This document shows positions 37,253 to 48,678 of a stretch of DNA of 64,000 nucleotides, piece by piece; within the stretch, counting starts at the first letter, position 1, and each line of letters opens with the position of its first letter. The DNA is from Dermanyssus gallinae (Eukaryota; Arthropoda; Arachnida; Mesostigmata; Dermanyssidae). The stretch covers positions 62,001 through 126,000 of the forward strand of contig QVRM01001387.1 in assembly GCA_003439945.1 (NCBI GenBank). The letters run 5' to 3'. A program made the translations under genes and the position numbers. The notes under the pieces were generated by a model. That model did no database searches and had not been told where the DNA came from. It saw only the letters and a program-made list of their open reading frames with translations.

Positions 37253-38070
37253 TATTTTGGGACAAGAAATTGTGATTCACTAATCGGGGCACGAAATATG
37301 CGGGAAAAAACTTTTTGTATAATTTGGGACTTATATATATGACAGCCAGTGTTAACTAACTAACAAAATAAACAGCAACAGTGGCGGAGTTATGCATCGC
37401 AATAACTAGAAACCACGGATGTTCTCGATCACTCGTAGAGCGGGGGACGTCACGCTAGAACTGATAGAAACGGTTAAGGCCGCCTTGACTTAGGCTTACG
37501 CCGCTGCTAACCCTATGCTTACGCCGCCTTTTTTTTTAATCAGCGGATTGCCGCGCCCGTCTGCATGGACTTTTTCTTCACTCTACTTCGGACTTCTACG
37601 ATCTATTTGTGGAAAGTGGCGCAAAACACACAGTATCCCGCACGCGCACAGTCTCATGCAGACAAACATGTTTACTCGATAGAGTAGATGGAGCGTTGTT
37701 TGCGTTTCTAGAAAGCCGATAAAATATTGGCATGCTAGCATTGTATTGGAGGCTGAGTCAGCATCGTGCTCGCGCACCGTTGACCTACTGTGTACATGAA
37801 CTATGGTATTTGTATGTGAATAAGGAGAAGATTTCTTTTTTTTGATCTTAGATGTTGTAAGAGAGGTCTAAAGCGTCATTGTCACCTAGCAATATTAGCT
37901 TTTTACACTTAAAATGGAAAACCACAAACTGAAATTAAACCGGACCAGTTCTGAACTCGAATTGACATACAGCTTCACAAGTAGAAAACAATCGAACTTG
38001 ACACTTATTACACAAAATATGTGGTTGTGCTATCGAGAAAGCGGCTCAACGGTTCAATCTGTTCTAAAGC

Positions 38071-38073
<3 letters not shown>

Positions 38074-38161
<88 letters not shown>

Positions 38162-38165
38162 ATAT
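38074..38165. repeat. (TA)n microsatellite
   Basis: About 92 bp with one tt interruption, one of the longest TA arrays here. It stands where copy 1 has about 600 bp containing a SINE fragment and the hairpin at 5,463-5,540. Confidence 0.93.
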
Positions 38166-38724
38166 CTTAGACCGCAGGTGTCTGGGCATGATGCATAGCG
38201 CATGATCTTTTATTAGGGCTCACATTACGTTATCGCTATCAAGCCAGTAACGCTCCACAAACGTAAACAGTGAGTTAGCCTCAACAGCGTGCTTACAATC
38301 ATGATGTGAAACAAATAACCAGCCTCGAGAGCCTACCTTCCCTTGACCGCAGACATAGTGGCTGAGCCTTGGTTCCTCTTGGTTTTTACTATAACGTTTA
38401 CGATTACTACTATTCCTCCTACTGCTGCTGCTGCAGCTGTTGCTATGTTTATGGACGCTGGCTGCCGTTGCTACCGGCTCTATGGTAAGTAGACATGCTG
38501 CAGAGCGTGCCGAGGCCACAGCCTAAGCGCAACCTCTGTACCATAACGCAACAACCGACACAAGACGAGTGCATGTGTCTGCAACAACAACCACAACAAC
38601 TACAACAAGCGGGGAACAGCGAGAGAAAACACTTGAGTGTCTCTTAGAGGACTCAAACACGTGTATTGCTTTAAGCGCTGTCTATTTCAATAAAACAACA
38701 ACAGTAAAGACAACAACAACAACA

Positions 38725-38930
38725 ACAGCAAAGACGACGTCAACAACAATAACAACAACAGCAAAGACGACGCCAACAACAATAACAACAACAGCAAAGA
38801 CGACGCCAACAACAATAACAACAACAACAGCAAAGACGACGCCAACAACAATAACAACAACAGCAAAGACGACGCCAACAACAATAACAACAACAACAGC
38901 AAAGACGACGCTAACAACAATTACAACAGC
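38725..38930 (+). repeat. 33/36-bp minisatellite, expanded in copy 2
   Basis: Units starting acagcaaagacgacg begin at 38,725, 38,758, 38,791, 38,827, 38,860 and 38,896 (spacing 33, 33, 36, 33, 36). Copy 1 (6,545-6,700) has only loosely related caa/cag repeats. Unit lengths are multiples of three and keep a Thr-rich frame open, but no protein function is implied. Confidence 0.88.
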
Positions 38931-39833
38931 AGCAGCAGGTAGCAACAACTACTACTACGACTATTACTACACTAGGCCTTTTTCTATTGCGATGCCAGCA
39001 CACCTACGAGACTGCTTGTCTCCGTGAGGGCGACCGTAAACAGAGAGGAAATAGCTGCGATGAACATGTTCTGCTCGTTTTGCCGTACGGGCCTTCAACT
39101 GCTCACCGCAGTCCGAGGGTCGAGTCGTCACAGCGCTTCGACACACCTGTCAAGCGTTCTGCATTCTTGTGTTTGTCGACCGACATGTCAGTAATGGTTT
39201 CCTGACATCGGCAGAACAAATGAATGCCTGCCCGTCCGCAGAATCTGCTGTCGCGCCATTGTAGCACAGAAACCATAGCAATACACACGCCGCGAACCTG
39301 TTAGTGCGTTGCTGCTTAGGGCTGGATAGTTTACCACGACTCGCCAAGATCATGTGAGTGGTGGCCGATTACGTCGGTGGCTTGCCCTATAGGGCTTTAG
39401 GCAGGCCTGTGGAAATGGCTGCGCCGCGGTGGTGACGAGATTCAAACCAAAATTTAACTGCTTGGCCTAAGCTAACTCACTTTGAATGATCTCAAAACGA
39501 GGAACGCTGGCAAAATAATTAATTAGTCCGTTGAGGCCCAATGAGGCCCACTTAAGTTATGAATGTGTACACACACAATTCAACATTCCTTTCGAAATAC
39601 TTAAAACTTTTGGTTGCATTCAAAATGAAAGAAGCCGAAAGCTAGGTTACCGACTTTTAACGACTTTCAAAATGAAAATTCTAACTAAAGAAGACTTATG
39701 CGCACGACAAAGAATAATTGTTAAATTAATTACATGTTCCCCTAGTCGTGATGGAGACAAACTCTAGTTATTCGCATTCGCCCTTTGAGAAGGAGCGGCT
39801 TCCTTCCTTTTAAGGTAAGTTTAGGGTGCCAGC

Positions 39834-39908
39834 TATATTATATTATATTATATTATATATATTATATTATAGTATATATATATTATATTATATTATATTA
39901 TATTATAT

Positions 39909-39952
<44 letters not shown>
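39834..39952. repeat. Mixed (TATTA)n / (TA)n array
   Basis: A pentanucleotide tatta section passes into pure TA. The copy 1 counterpart (7,598-7,634) is a short pure TA array. Confidence 0.9.
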
Positions 39953-39955
<3 letters not shown>

Positions 39956-40364
39956 TACGAAGTCTTCTAGGTCTTAAAATAGTTCTGAGAGCTTAGAAGG
40001 CGTGTCACTGCTGAAGAATCTCTGGAAAAAGCTCTTTGAGGGTGGGAAGTTATCTAGACCTTAAGCGCGCGTGAATGAATATACATTTTGGAAAATATAT
40101 ACTCGTACTCAAGGAAAAATTCTTGGGACACATGTGGGGCTGGTTATATCAAACGGCTTCGGAGTAATGATAAAATAATAAAGACACTTGGAGTGGGGAG
40201 GAATTTTACTATATGCCGACTTATAACGGAGCGTATATGAATCTTGTGCATATCAAACGGCTTCCAACTAACGGTTAAATTTTAAAGACTTTAGGAGTGG
40301 GGAGAAATCTGGGTTTAGTGAATTTTTTGGTTCCACGCTGGTTAAACAGGCTGCTGGTGACGTA

Positions 40365-41684
40365 CGAGGTGTGTTCAAAAAGTATCGCGACTTTTGAATT
40401 TTCGCGGGTTACGTATATTCGAATTTCGATTTTTTGTGGCGTTATGTTGGTACTCATGTCTCTCACTTATGCCGACAAGCTCGGCCATTTTGAATGTTCA
40501 CTTAATTGTTGACAGCTGCTTTGCTTGCACGTGTTTTGGATCGTCTTCGATTTTTACCTATTCAAAAAAATGGATCAAAGAACCTGTATCAAATTTTGTG
40601 TGAAAAACGAAATTAAGTGCGCGGATGCATTCCGAATGTTGACTGTGGCATACGGAGAAGCTACCTTGGACCGAAGCAACGTTTATCGGTGGTACAAAAT
40701 GTTCTCAGAAGGCCGAGAAGATGTGAACGACGAAGAGCGTGCCGGACGCCCGAGCACTTCAACAACAGACGAAAAAATTAATGAAGTGGAGAAAATGGTA
40801 TTGGCCAATCGTCGAATCACCGTTAGAGAAGTTGCTGAGGACCTAAACATATCGATTGGCTCGTGCCATTCGATTTTTATCAATGATTTGGGCATGAGAC
40901 GGGTCGCCGCGAAATTCGTACCAAAATTGCTCAATTGCGACCAAAAACAGCATCGCATGAACATTGCTAATGAGATGTTGGACTCTGTCCGCGACGACCC
41001 AAATTTGCTCCAGAGGGTCATAACTGGTGACGAATCGTGGGTTTATGGTTATGACGTGGAAACCAAAGCTCAATCATCTCAATGGAAGCTGCCGCACGAA
41101 CCAAGACCGAAAAAAGCGCGCCAAGTTCGGTCGAATGTGAAAGTTTTGCTGACAGTTTTCTTCGATTGCAGGGGCGTGGTGCATCATGAGTTCTTGCCAC
41201 AGGGTAGAACGGTCAATAAGGAATATTACCTGCAAGTTATGCGCAATTTGCGCGAAGCAATCCGCCAGAAACGCCCGGATTTGTGGAAGAACAAAAATTG
41301 GCTTTTGCACCACGATAACGCCCCTGCTCACACATCGTTGCTTGTGGGCGAGTTTTTGGCCAAAAACAACACACTAATGATGCCGCAGCCACCGTATTCC
41401 CCAGATCTGGCCCCCTGTGACTTTTTCTTGTTCCCTAAACTGAAGAGGCCCATGAAAGGACGACGTTACGCTACGCTTGACGAGATAAAGACGGCATCGA
41501 AGGAGGAGCTGAACAAGATAAAAAAAATGGTTTTTTGAAGTGCTTCGAAGATTGGAAAAACCGTTGGCACAAGTGTATAATATCTCATGGGGATTACTTT
41601 GAAGGGGACAAAATAGATATTCATGAATAAATGAATAATTTTTGAAAAAACACAAAAGTCGCGATACTTTTTGGACACACCTCG
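40365..41684 (+). mobile_element. Mariner transposon, 1,320 bp, TA target duplication
   Basis: The element begins cgaggtgtgttcaaaaag and ends with its inverted complement. The 27-bp terminal repeats match at 26 positions. TA dinucleotides flank it (40,363-40,364 and 41,685-41,686). Copy 1 at about 8,051-8,075 shows the same flanks joined with a single TA. It encodes one transposase with a late frameshift. Confidence 0.97.
40570..41538 (+). CDS. Mariner transposase, frameshifted near the C-terminus
   Basis: The start at 40,570 (MDQRTC) is preferred to an upstream in-frame ATG at 40,525 because mariner proteins start this way. Residues 1-110 hold the helix-turn-helix DNA-binding region. The catalytic triad is D154 (ITGDESW), D249 (HHDNAPAH) and D284 (PPYSPDLAPCD), with 94 and 34 residues between, the classical mariner DD34D pattern. 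The enzyme cuts at the terminal repeats and inserts at TA. A one-base change in a poly-A or poly-T run (41,520-41,535) ends the frame after 322 residues. The usual C-terminal 25-30 residues continue in another frame to a stop near 41,630. The catalytic core is intact; activity is doubtful. Confidence 0.95.
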   Translation: MDQRTCIKFCVKNEIKCADAFRMLTVAYGEATLDRSNVYRWYKMFSEGREDVNDEERAGRPSTSTTDEKINEVEKMVLANRRITVREVAEDLNISIGSCHSIFINDLGMRRVAAKFVPKLLNCDQKQHRMNIANEMLDSVRDDPNLLQRVITGDESWVYGYDVETKAQSSQWKLPHEPRPKKARQVRSNVKVLLTVFFDCRGVVHHEFLPQGRTVNKEYYLQVMRNLREAIRQKRPDLWKNKNWLLHHDNAPAHTSLLVGEFLAKNNTLMMPQPPYSPDLAPCDFFLFPKLKRPMKGRRYATLDEIKTASKEELNKIKKMVF

Positions 41685-41950
41685 TATGTACGTGATGCAT
41701 TCTTCGGAAATCTTTCAGAACAAGAGATAAAATATCTGGAACATATAGTGGTATGCTTATAGCAACATCTGAGCGCTTCCACTTAGCAAGATTTTTCCGG
41801 AGTACAATCAATACGTTCTTAGAGTTCAACTTAATGATGATGATGTTTCCTTGAGACATTGATGATGCAAGTGTCTGTAGCTACATATTGGCTTAACGGC
41901 AAAGTCTCAGCTGATAAACATAAATATTTTCCCGAGTTTTGCCGCTCCTT

Positions 41951-42340
41951 TTTGGCCCGCTATTTTGGCATCATGTTATCTGAAGACAGTGTAAATGACA
42001 CGTGAGTCCCGTGCTGGCCGTTGAGGGGAATGGATGTGCGTTCGGGTGTTCCTCGGTTGACTGCAAGACTTAGCAGTGTTATATGACTAATAATCGACGA
42101 CGTGTGATTAACACTGTGGCGAGCTCTGTGTGCCCGTTCGTCCTATTTGCCCGTCATTTTGGCAGCATGTTATCCGAAAAAAGAGAACACGTGTAAGTCC
42201 CGTGCTAACCCATTTAATGAAATGAATGTGCGTTCCGGTGTTTCGCGATAAAGTGCAGGACTTGTGACGGTTATTGGACTAGTGATCGGCGGCCTGTGAT
42301 TGGCGTTGTATCGAGCTCTGTGTGCCGTTTGCCCCGGCGA
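41951..42340. repeat. Imperfect ~190-bp tandem repeat
   Basis: Units at about 41,951-42,145 and 42,149-42,340 share atgttatc.gaa, gtcccgtgct, gatgtgcgttc-like and gagctctgtgtgcc motifs. Copy 1 has a contracted form. Confidence 0.6.
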
Positions 42341-42639
42341 GACAAGAGATACTGCCGAACGGTAATCTCACACCGCTACCAGCTGGCGCTATAAGTTTCG
42401 AGGGGCAAATTGGAGGTACAATGGGCTTATAATAGTGGCTCCTTGGGGCAAATTCCAGAGTATTTTATAAGTCGCTTGTATCCCTCGGGCTAAGGCCGAT
42501 AATGGCTGTCGGAGAATAGGAGACGGTCCTTGGCCGAGATTCGGTGCACGAGGTACGGCTATGAATGTCGCAGACGTCCAGAATTCAAAGGCAAAACTGA
42601 ATTGTCTCTCTTGAAGCTGTCCAGTGCTCTAAATAGCAT

Positions 42640-43560
42640 ATGGCGGTGTGGCAGGCAGCGACCAATGCCAGGCGAAAGGCCTAAAAAACGCGGACGCCAT
42701 GTTAACGGGTCTGGCAGGACCGAACATGATCCGGCAAGAGGAATCGAAGCAGAAGCTCGAAGAGCTTGATGAGGACCAATTGCGCGAAGCGAAGGAGAAT
42801 ATGACGGGTGGGCACAAAAACCAGCCTCACCTGTAACCAATGCATGCGACGGTAGAAGACAAGCGCGTGACAATAAAGGAACTAGATGATTAAATCTAAG
42901 GGGCCAAAACCTTAGAAGAGATGGAAGAAACCGTGAGCTAGCTCTGGCCAGAAGAACTGATCACGCAGATAGAACTCACCGACGGGACCTGACCACCCAA
43001 TGGACTAGGGGTTAGTTTGGTAACGAAAGAGTCAGAAAAGCCAGACGAAACTGTACTAGCAAGCTTCAATACCCAATTCTCCAAAGTCACAGCTGTGCTG
43101 GGTATGTAAGTGGAGTTGGCCGCCATCCTAAAAACTACGAGGCTTTCACGATCACTAGCGAGGATGAGCGCCCTTTGGCCTTCCACCGCTATAAAGAAGC
43201 AGAAATGGTGGACTCTCAGAACGCACTGTGGAAGAGGGCCATAAACGTCCTAAGGCTTGTTGGGAATATCCCGGAACTTGCTAACGGATATGGTCATCTT
43301 TGTGTACGTGTAAATAGCGGCATACGAAACGAAAGACATCGTCCCGGCTGAGGATGGACAGGGAGGCTGGCATCTTAGCGGGGACCCGTGGATTACAATA
43401 ACGTTCAGGGCCTTGCAAGCAAATCTTAGCCACAGCGGAGCAGCACACGACATGTTTGAGCGGGCGGTCCGTCGAAAAGGCAGCTCTACATGCTTAATCT
43501 CTGAATCGAATATAGCAATAGCACAAAGTCGAGATGGATGAACGGCAAACGGTCTGGAGG
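42640..43560 (+). mobile_element. Degenerate R1-group LINE, ORF1 end and ORF2 start (copy 2)
   Basis: Duplicate of 9,080-9,970. The ORF2 start motif reads LQANLSHSGAAHDMFERAVR near 43,405, with stops upstream. Confidence 0.45.
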
Positions 43561-43791
43561 ATCAAATTCGATCGCACTCAACTAAAATTGAAGCAAGGAA
43601 GAGAAAAATATTGACGTTGGTGCAAATGCACGGGATAGCTGTAATTTACATTGCTGGGGTTAGACACGACGGTTATGCACCGGTTTAGAGTTCGTTTTAC
43701 AAATGTTTTTTTACACTTTTGGCATTTTAAAAAGTCCAAGCTTGAGATTCGCGCCATTTTACCTCTGACCTTGCGGCTTGTGCGGTGAGAG

Positions 43792-44489
43792 CTATTCGCG
43801 ACCGACGTTTCGCCTGTAGATCGACTTAGCTTGTTTTTTTTCTATTTTGTTTGGTTCTGTGGTGTTTGTGTTGGCGTGGAATACTGCGTGGGATGGGGTT
43901 CGATGTGGAGGCATAAAAAGAGACTCAACACTTAGTTTCGTAATCTTGCGATATCGCCTTAAGCGTTCGCCGCATTTGCGCCCAGCTTGCTTTAACATAA
44001 AATGAATTGCTGTCTCCGGTGGCTTTGCTGAGTGGCTTGAGTCTTGCGTATTTTTCTGAAATCGGTCGAAAAGACCAAACGCACGAGTTTGTCACCGTAA
44101 AATTCGTAGGGAAATCACTTATTTGTAGATGATTTGTGCTTGCCTCCGCAACTAGCATCTTGGTTTGCTATTGAGCACTTTCACCAGATATTGACTACTT
44201 TTGCAATCAGTGCAAGCTGATTCCTGGACACATTTGGCTGTTGCATGCCCTGTTCGTTGATATTTAAGACACCATAATGATCGATATGGACATCGCAACG
44301 TTGTGACAAAATGGAACAGAAAGAAGTGCATCTTAGTGTACACTTTTCTTGACCGCTCCCGGCGGAGGACTCGACGCTGTCTCGAATCATCCTTTTGTTT
44401 GAAATTAACTCGCAATGCCTCCTGCTTTCCGATTTTGCTGCTTGCGCTCTATTTGTGAATAACTTGCACCCTTTATTAGTCGGGGTCAC
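43792..44489 (-). mobile_element. LINE ORF1 zinc-knuckle remnant (copy 2)
   Basis: Duplicate of 10,260-10,940. In the frame at 44,152-44,415 the knuckle reads CLKYQRTGHATAKC, so the second Cys is lost. Confidence 0.5.
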
Positions 44490-45211
44490 CGCTGGTCGTT
44501 AGGCATGGTATTTGCAAAACCGTCACCTACTCTATTCAATATTACACTGGCACTAACCTTAGTGGTAACCTGTTGTTTTTCGATCTGCCGGCGGAAACTT
44601 GAAAATAAATATTTTTCAAATAGCTACGGCCGGAGTTTCCTTGTTGTGCGTGTGACCCTTGAGATGGTAATTACTTCAGATCATAGGAGAAAATATTTTT
44701 CTGGATTTTGCTCAATATGGCTTTCGTTTTGCTCTGAGGGGTTACTTAGGAAGAAGATGAACCTACTGTTGTAAACGCACTAACTATTCGAATTTCATAG
44801 ATAACAGCTGAAACCCCAGCGGCCGACGTGTGTGTGTATATATATATATATATATCCGATATAAGGAAGGCGTAAGGAAAATACTTTGGCATATATATGG
44901 GAGAATATATATATGCAAAAGTTTCTTCTTTACGCTTTCTTCATGTCGGTTTTAATGCACAAAGTGTTTTCTTCGCTATACATAGTTTCGGATTGACATC
45001 TTCTATTTTTCCGATACATGTGATGCGCCTATATACGCGTGCCGTTGTTATGCGTTTTGCGACCAGCACAGCGGCGCATCATCAGTAAAATGCACAACAA
45101 AGAATCGCTATTTTCATAGACATTTTCGCTTTATTTACATACGCTCGTTATGTACATGCGAATGCGAGTAATGAAGTCTATACAGTCTATTTATTTATTT
45201 GGCTTAAAACG

Positions 45212-45982
45212 GTGATCAATGAATGCGAACTAGCACAACCAACTGTAAGGTTAAGGGTTTCACGTGCCCGTTGTAAACGCACACCTTCTACCCTTGATGA
45301 CTTGGCAGGGAAAGCAAACACGTTCGTTCAATGCTGACCATAATACTAATGTGTATAGTAATATTCATAAAATGTAGTCATACCAACTAGCGCATACTGC
45401 GTCCATCAATGCACGTACACCACATGTTCTTTTTTCAAAAACTTAGTTCACACGCGCTTCTTACGATGGCGCGATCTCTTAAATAAATCATTCTTCTCTC
45501 TTTGCGTTAAGTCTTACTATCACTCTTACGTCATGTGCATATATATGTATATATATATATATGATCCAGGTTTCTCACACGTGGAATACTATACTTAATT
45601 GGCTCGTATATATATAAATACAAATCAACGACAATTGTCATGTTTTGTAGTTGTCCCGCTTACCAAAAATAAGTTTACATACATTTGTCCCGCTTTGAAG
45701 ATATGCAAACGACCTTTCAGATGAGTTTCTTGCTCTTCGGCACGATCCAGTCATAACGACCTTCGTTATTAACCCTAGTTTCATCAGTGGCTTTTTTACT
45801 GTTTGCTTGTTTTTTAAACATTTATTCTATTCATTTGGCAGTTACTAAAATAGCGGTCATCTATGGCATGTGTATGTTGTTAGCTACTGTTAAAATTCAC
45901 TGCTCACGTCGTTTACTTGCAAACTGCCAGAATTTGCTACAGACGACCGCATGATAATGCTAAACATTTATCAATCCTCAAA

Positions 45983-46024
<42 letters not shown>

Positions 46025-46220
46025 TAATATGCCGGCCCAGAATTGGAATTTAAATTTAAATGTGGGAATGACTATGCCAACCGTGAACGCAAGTGATGTA
46101 AATAGTAATAATAGAAAAAGAAAAAAGATATCTGTTGGGTTGATGAAAAGGCTTGAAATGGTCCCACTTCAGAAGGTCAGTCACTGTTGTGATCCGATCA
46201 AGCCATCGAGGTCAAATAAG
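45212..46220. other. Unique gene-free DNA between copy 2 and the CUB/LDLa gene
   Basis: Sequence right of the duplication edge. It holds TA arrays (45,537-45,561 and 45,986-46,026). A plus-strand tttatt near 45,822 would be an aataaa signal for the minus-strand gene, about 400 bp past its stop. No other gene seen. Confidence 0.5.
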
Positions 46221-48247
46221 TTACTTGAGCTGCTTTGGTGATGGCCCGCTTTGGCGGTAGGCGGTTCTGCCCGATGCGTCATGACGCTCTTTGACACCCT
46301 CGGAACGGCCTATGGCGTTTGTCGCTTGCTCGAAGCTTCTCGTCGCACCGACCGGAGGACAACCGGAAGAGTTGCTGGTGGAGCTGGAACAGACTGCTGC
46401 TGCTGCTCCTCCTAGATCCAACGACGACGACGTCTCGGCGGGCCCCATCCTATCGAGTTCGAACGCTAAGAGACGACTATTCAGAGGCATGATCGGAGCT
46501 CGCTTGGGACTTCTGCGTTTGTCCTGCTGGATGACCCGCGGTTCGCGACCGCTCGCGATGCCGCGGGAGCAGCTCGGAGCCTTGCTCATGACTGCGCATT
46601 CCGCTGCTGCTGCTGCTGGAGGCGGGAGCGGCACGACCGAAGCCGACTGAATTTGGCGAGGTCGGGGCGGCCGATGGGCGGTCCGAGGAACACGGTTCGA
46701 GTAACCTGTCTCCTCCGCCGGTAGTGGCAACTCGATATGAGCGATGGTCTCTTTTGGCGTAACAACAGCCATTGTGGTGGTTGTTGTTGGCGTCGATGAC
46801 GATGATGCTGATGATGATGATGATGGCGGTGCTGCTGTTGTTGCTGCTGCTGCTCCTGCTGCTGAAAAGGCAACGCTAGCAACAACGGTGGGGCTTGTTG
46901 CGTGAATGAGGGCAGTCGATGATAATGCTGATGATGATGACGCTGATGACGATGACGATGATGATGCTGGCTGTGGTGGTGGTGGTGGCGCGTTGAGCTC
47001 CTTTGGTACACTGCGTGGCGTAACTGGCTCGGGTATGACGGAGCCAAATGAACTGATCGAACTCAGTGAGTCTTGGGGAACATGCATAGGAACTAGGGGG
47101 TGTCGAGACCGCAGCCTCGTGTCCTGATAGCGCGGCAGCGCTGACGGCGGCGGCGGTGGCGGAGAGCTGACAACGTGTCCCTGCGACGAACTCGGACACG
47201 AGCACGCTCCTTGGCACTGGCACGGCTTTCGGCTCTGCCGCTCGTCCGAAAGCAGCGCCGCCACGAGACTCGATTCGAGGCTGCGTCGAGCGCGCTGCTG
47301 CTGCGCGGCGCGCCGGTGCGCCGACCGCGCCTTGGCCGGCGAGTTCTTGTGGCGCCGATGGTGGCGGCGTTCGGCCGAACTCGACGGCAGGATGACGCGC
47401 AGGATCCGGTTGTTCTTGTGGGTGGCCTCGCGGTACGTCGGCGGCGGACTCTCCGAGAGCATCGTGAAGCCGCCGTTCTCGACGCCCGGCAGGCCGGCGT
47501 TGAAGCGCGCCAGCGTCGGCGAGCTCTCGTCGATCGTCGAGTAGGCGGGCGGCGGCGGCATGTAGAACTTGATGACGTCGTCGTAGGTCGGCGGCGGATC
47601 GAACAGCGGGATGTCGCCCGGATAGATGCGGCGGCTGTCGCCGATCTCCGAGATGCTGCGCAGCGCCTCGCGGTTCAGCGCCTCGATCTGGCGCTGCTTG
47701 CGCAGCTTGATCAGAATGAGGATCGTGGTGAGGATGAACATGCCGAGGCCGGCCAGCGACGTCAGCAGGATGAGCGTGTTGGTGCCGCTGCCGCCGCCGG
47801 CGTCGCTCGACTCCTGGCGCGGAAAGTAGTAGTTCGGCGTGAGGTTCGGCCACCACTGGACGCCGTCCTTGGCGGCCGCCTGCTTCTTTTCGTCGCTGAG
47901 GCGCTTCTCGAACACGACCTTGCCGTCGCAGCCCACCTCGTCGCTGCCGTCGCCGCAGTGGTTGAAGCCGTCGCAGTGGATCGCCGGATGGAGACAGCGG
48001 CGGTTGGCGCACATGAACTGGTTCGTCTCGTTGCAGGCCGAGTCGAACGTGAACACCGAGTAGACGACGGCCAGCCGCGACCGGTTCGTAAACGCGCCCT
48101 TCAGCCGAATGTAGAAGCCGGACGTTGCCGGAATCGTGTACTCCTGGGCGTGCTGTTGGCTCTTCGTCGTCTGGTGGCTGTTCAGCGTCACGAGCGGGTA
48201 GGACACCGACGTCAGGCCCTGCTTGATCTCCAACGTTGACTGAAAAC
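46221..48247 (-). CDS. CUB/LDLa gene, terminal exon: CUB3 end, LDLa, TM, cytoplasmic tail
   Basis: After FQSTLEIKQG and FYIRLKGAF (CUB3 end) comes LDLa from CNETNQFMC to CGDGSDEVGC, then the membrane helix LILLTSLAGLGMFILTTILI with basic KLRKQRQ on its inner side. The tail has FDPPPTYDDV, PPPPAYSTI and SPPPTYREA, then His/Arg-, Pro- and Ser-rich segments to the stop at 46,221. The 2-kb exon is much GC-richer than surrounding DNA. Opposite-strand and other-frame readings here are artefacts of that composition. Confidence 0.93.
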
Positions 48248-48634
48248 CTGCGTGTCGGGTCGGCAAAGCAACGTTAGTCTATCATTTCGCTGGGCGTTGT
48301 CATCCGATAGAGACTACGTGTGAGACGACGGATCACTCGGGGTGAGTCAGCTCGTTGCCAACACAGTAAATATGCCGATACAAATACCAACACACATACA
48401 TGCGCGTAGCTAGACTACCTTATACGTAGGTATATATATATATATATATATATAGTAGTGGCATAGTCTAGGGGAGATACTTGTGCGTTGGTTATCGTTG
48501 TTATCTGTCTGGGTGTTGCCGCTTCGATCCAAAAATCCTAGATATCTTAACAAGTTTGCTTATGCTGCAGAAGGGTAGTATGTGAATTTATGTATACACG
48601 CCAGGCATAATAAAATATCGCTGTCATACAATAC

Positions 48635-48678
<44 letters not shown>

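Larger units (their letters stand above)
32670..45211. repeat. Segmental duplication, copy 2
   Basis: This is the second copy of the block at 1-11,659, same orientation, separated from it by about 21 kb of different sequence. Private to this copy are a mariner element (40,365-41,684), 540 bp at about 36,042-36,581, an expanded 33-36-bp minisatellite (38,725-38,930) and a longer version of a 190-bp tandem repeat near 42 kb. Its right flank (45,212 onward) is unrelated to the ubiquitin sequence that follows copy 1. Confidence 0.93.

Noticed and set aside
38687..38948. Minus-strand Leu- and Val-rich frames suggesting a membrane protein
   Set aside because: They are translations of the caa/aac minisatellite in the reverse frames.
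46586..48239. Long open frames antisense or frame-shifted to the CUB/LDLa terminal exon (up to about 380 codons, Arg/Ala/His-rich)
   Set aside because: They are by-products of GC-rich codon composition; only the frame with LDLa, a membrane helix and matching splice phases is meaningful.
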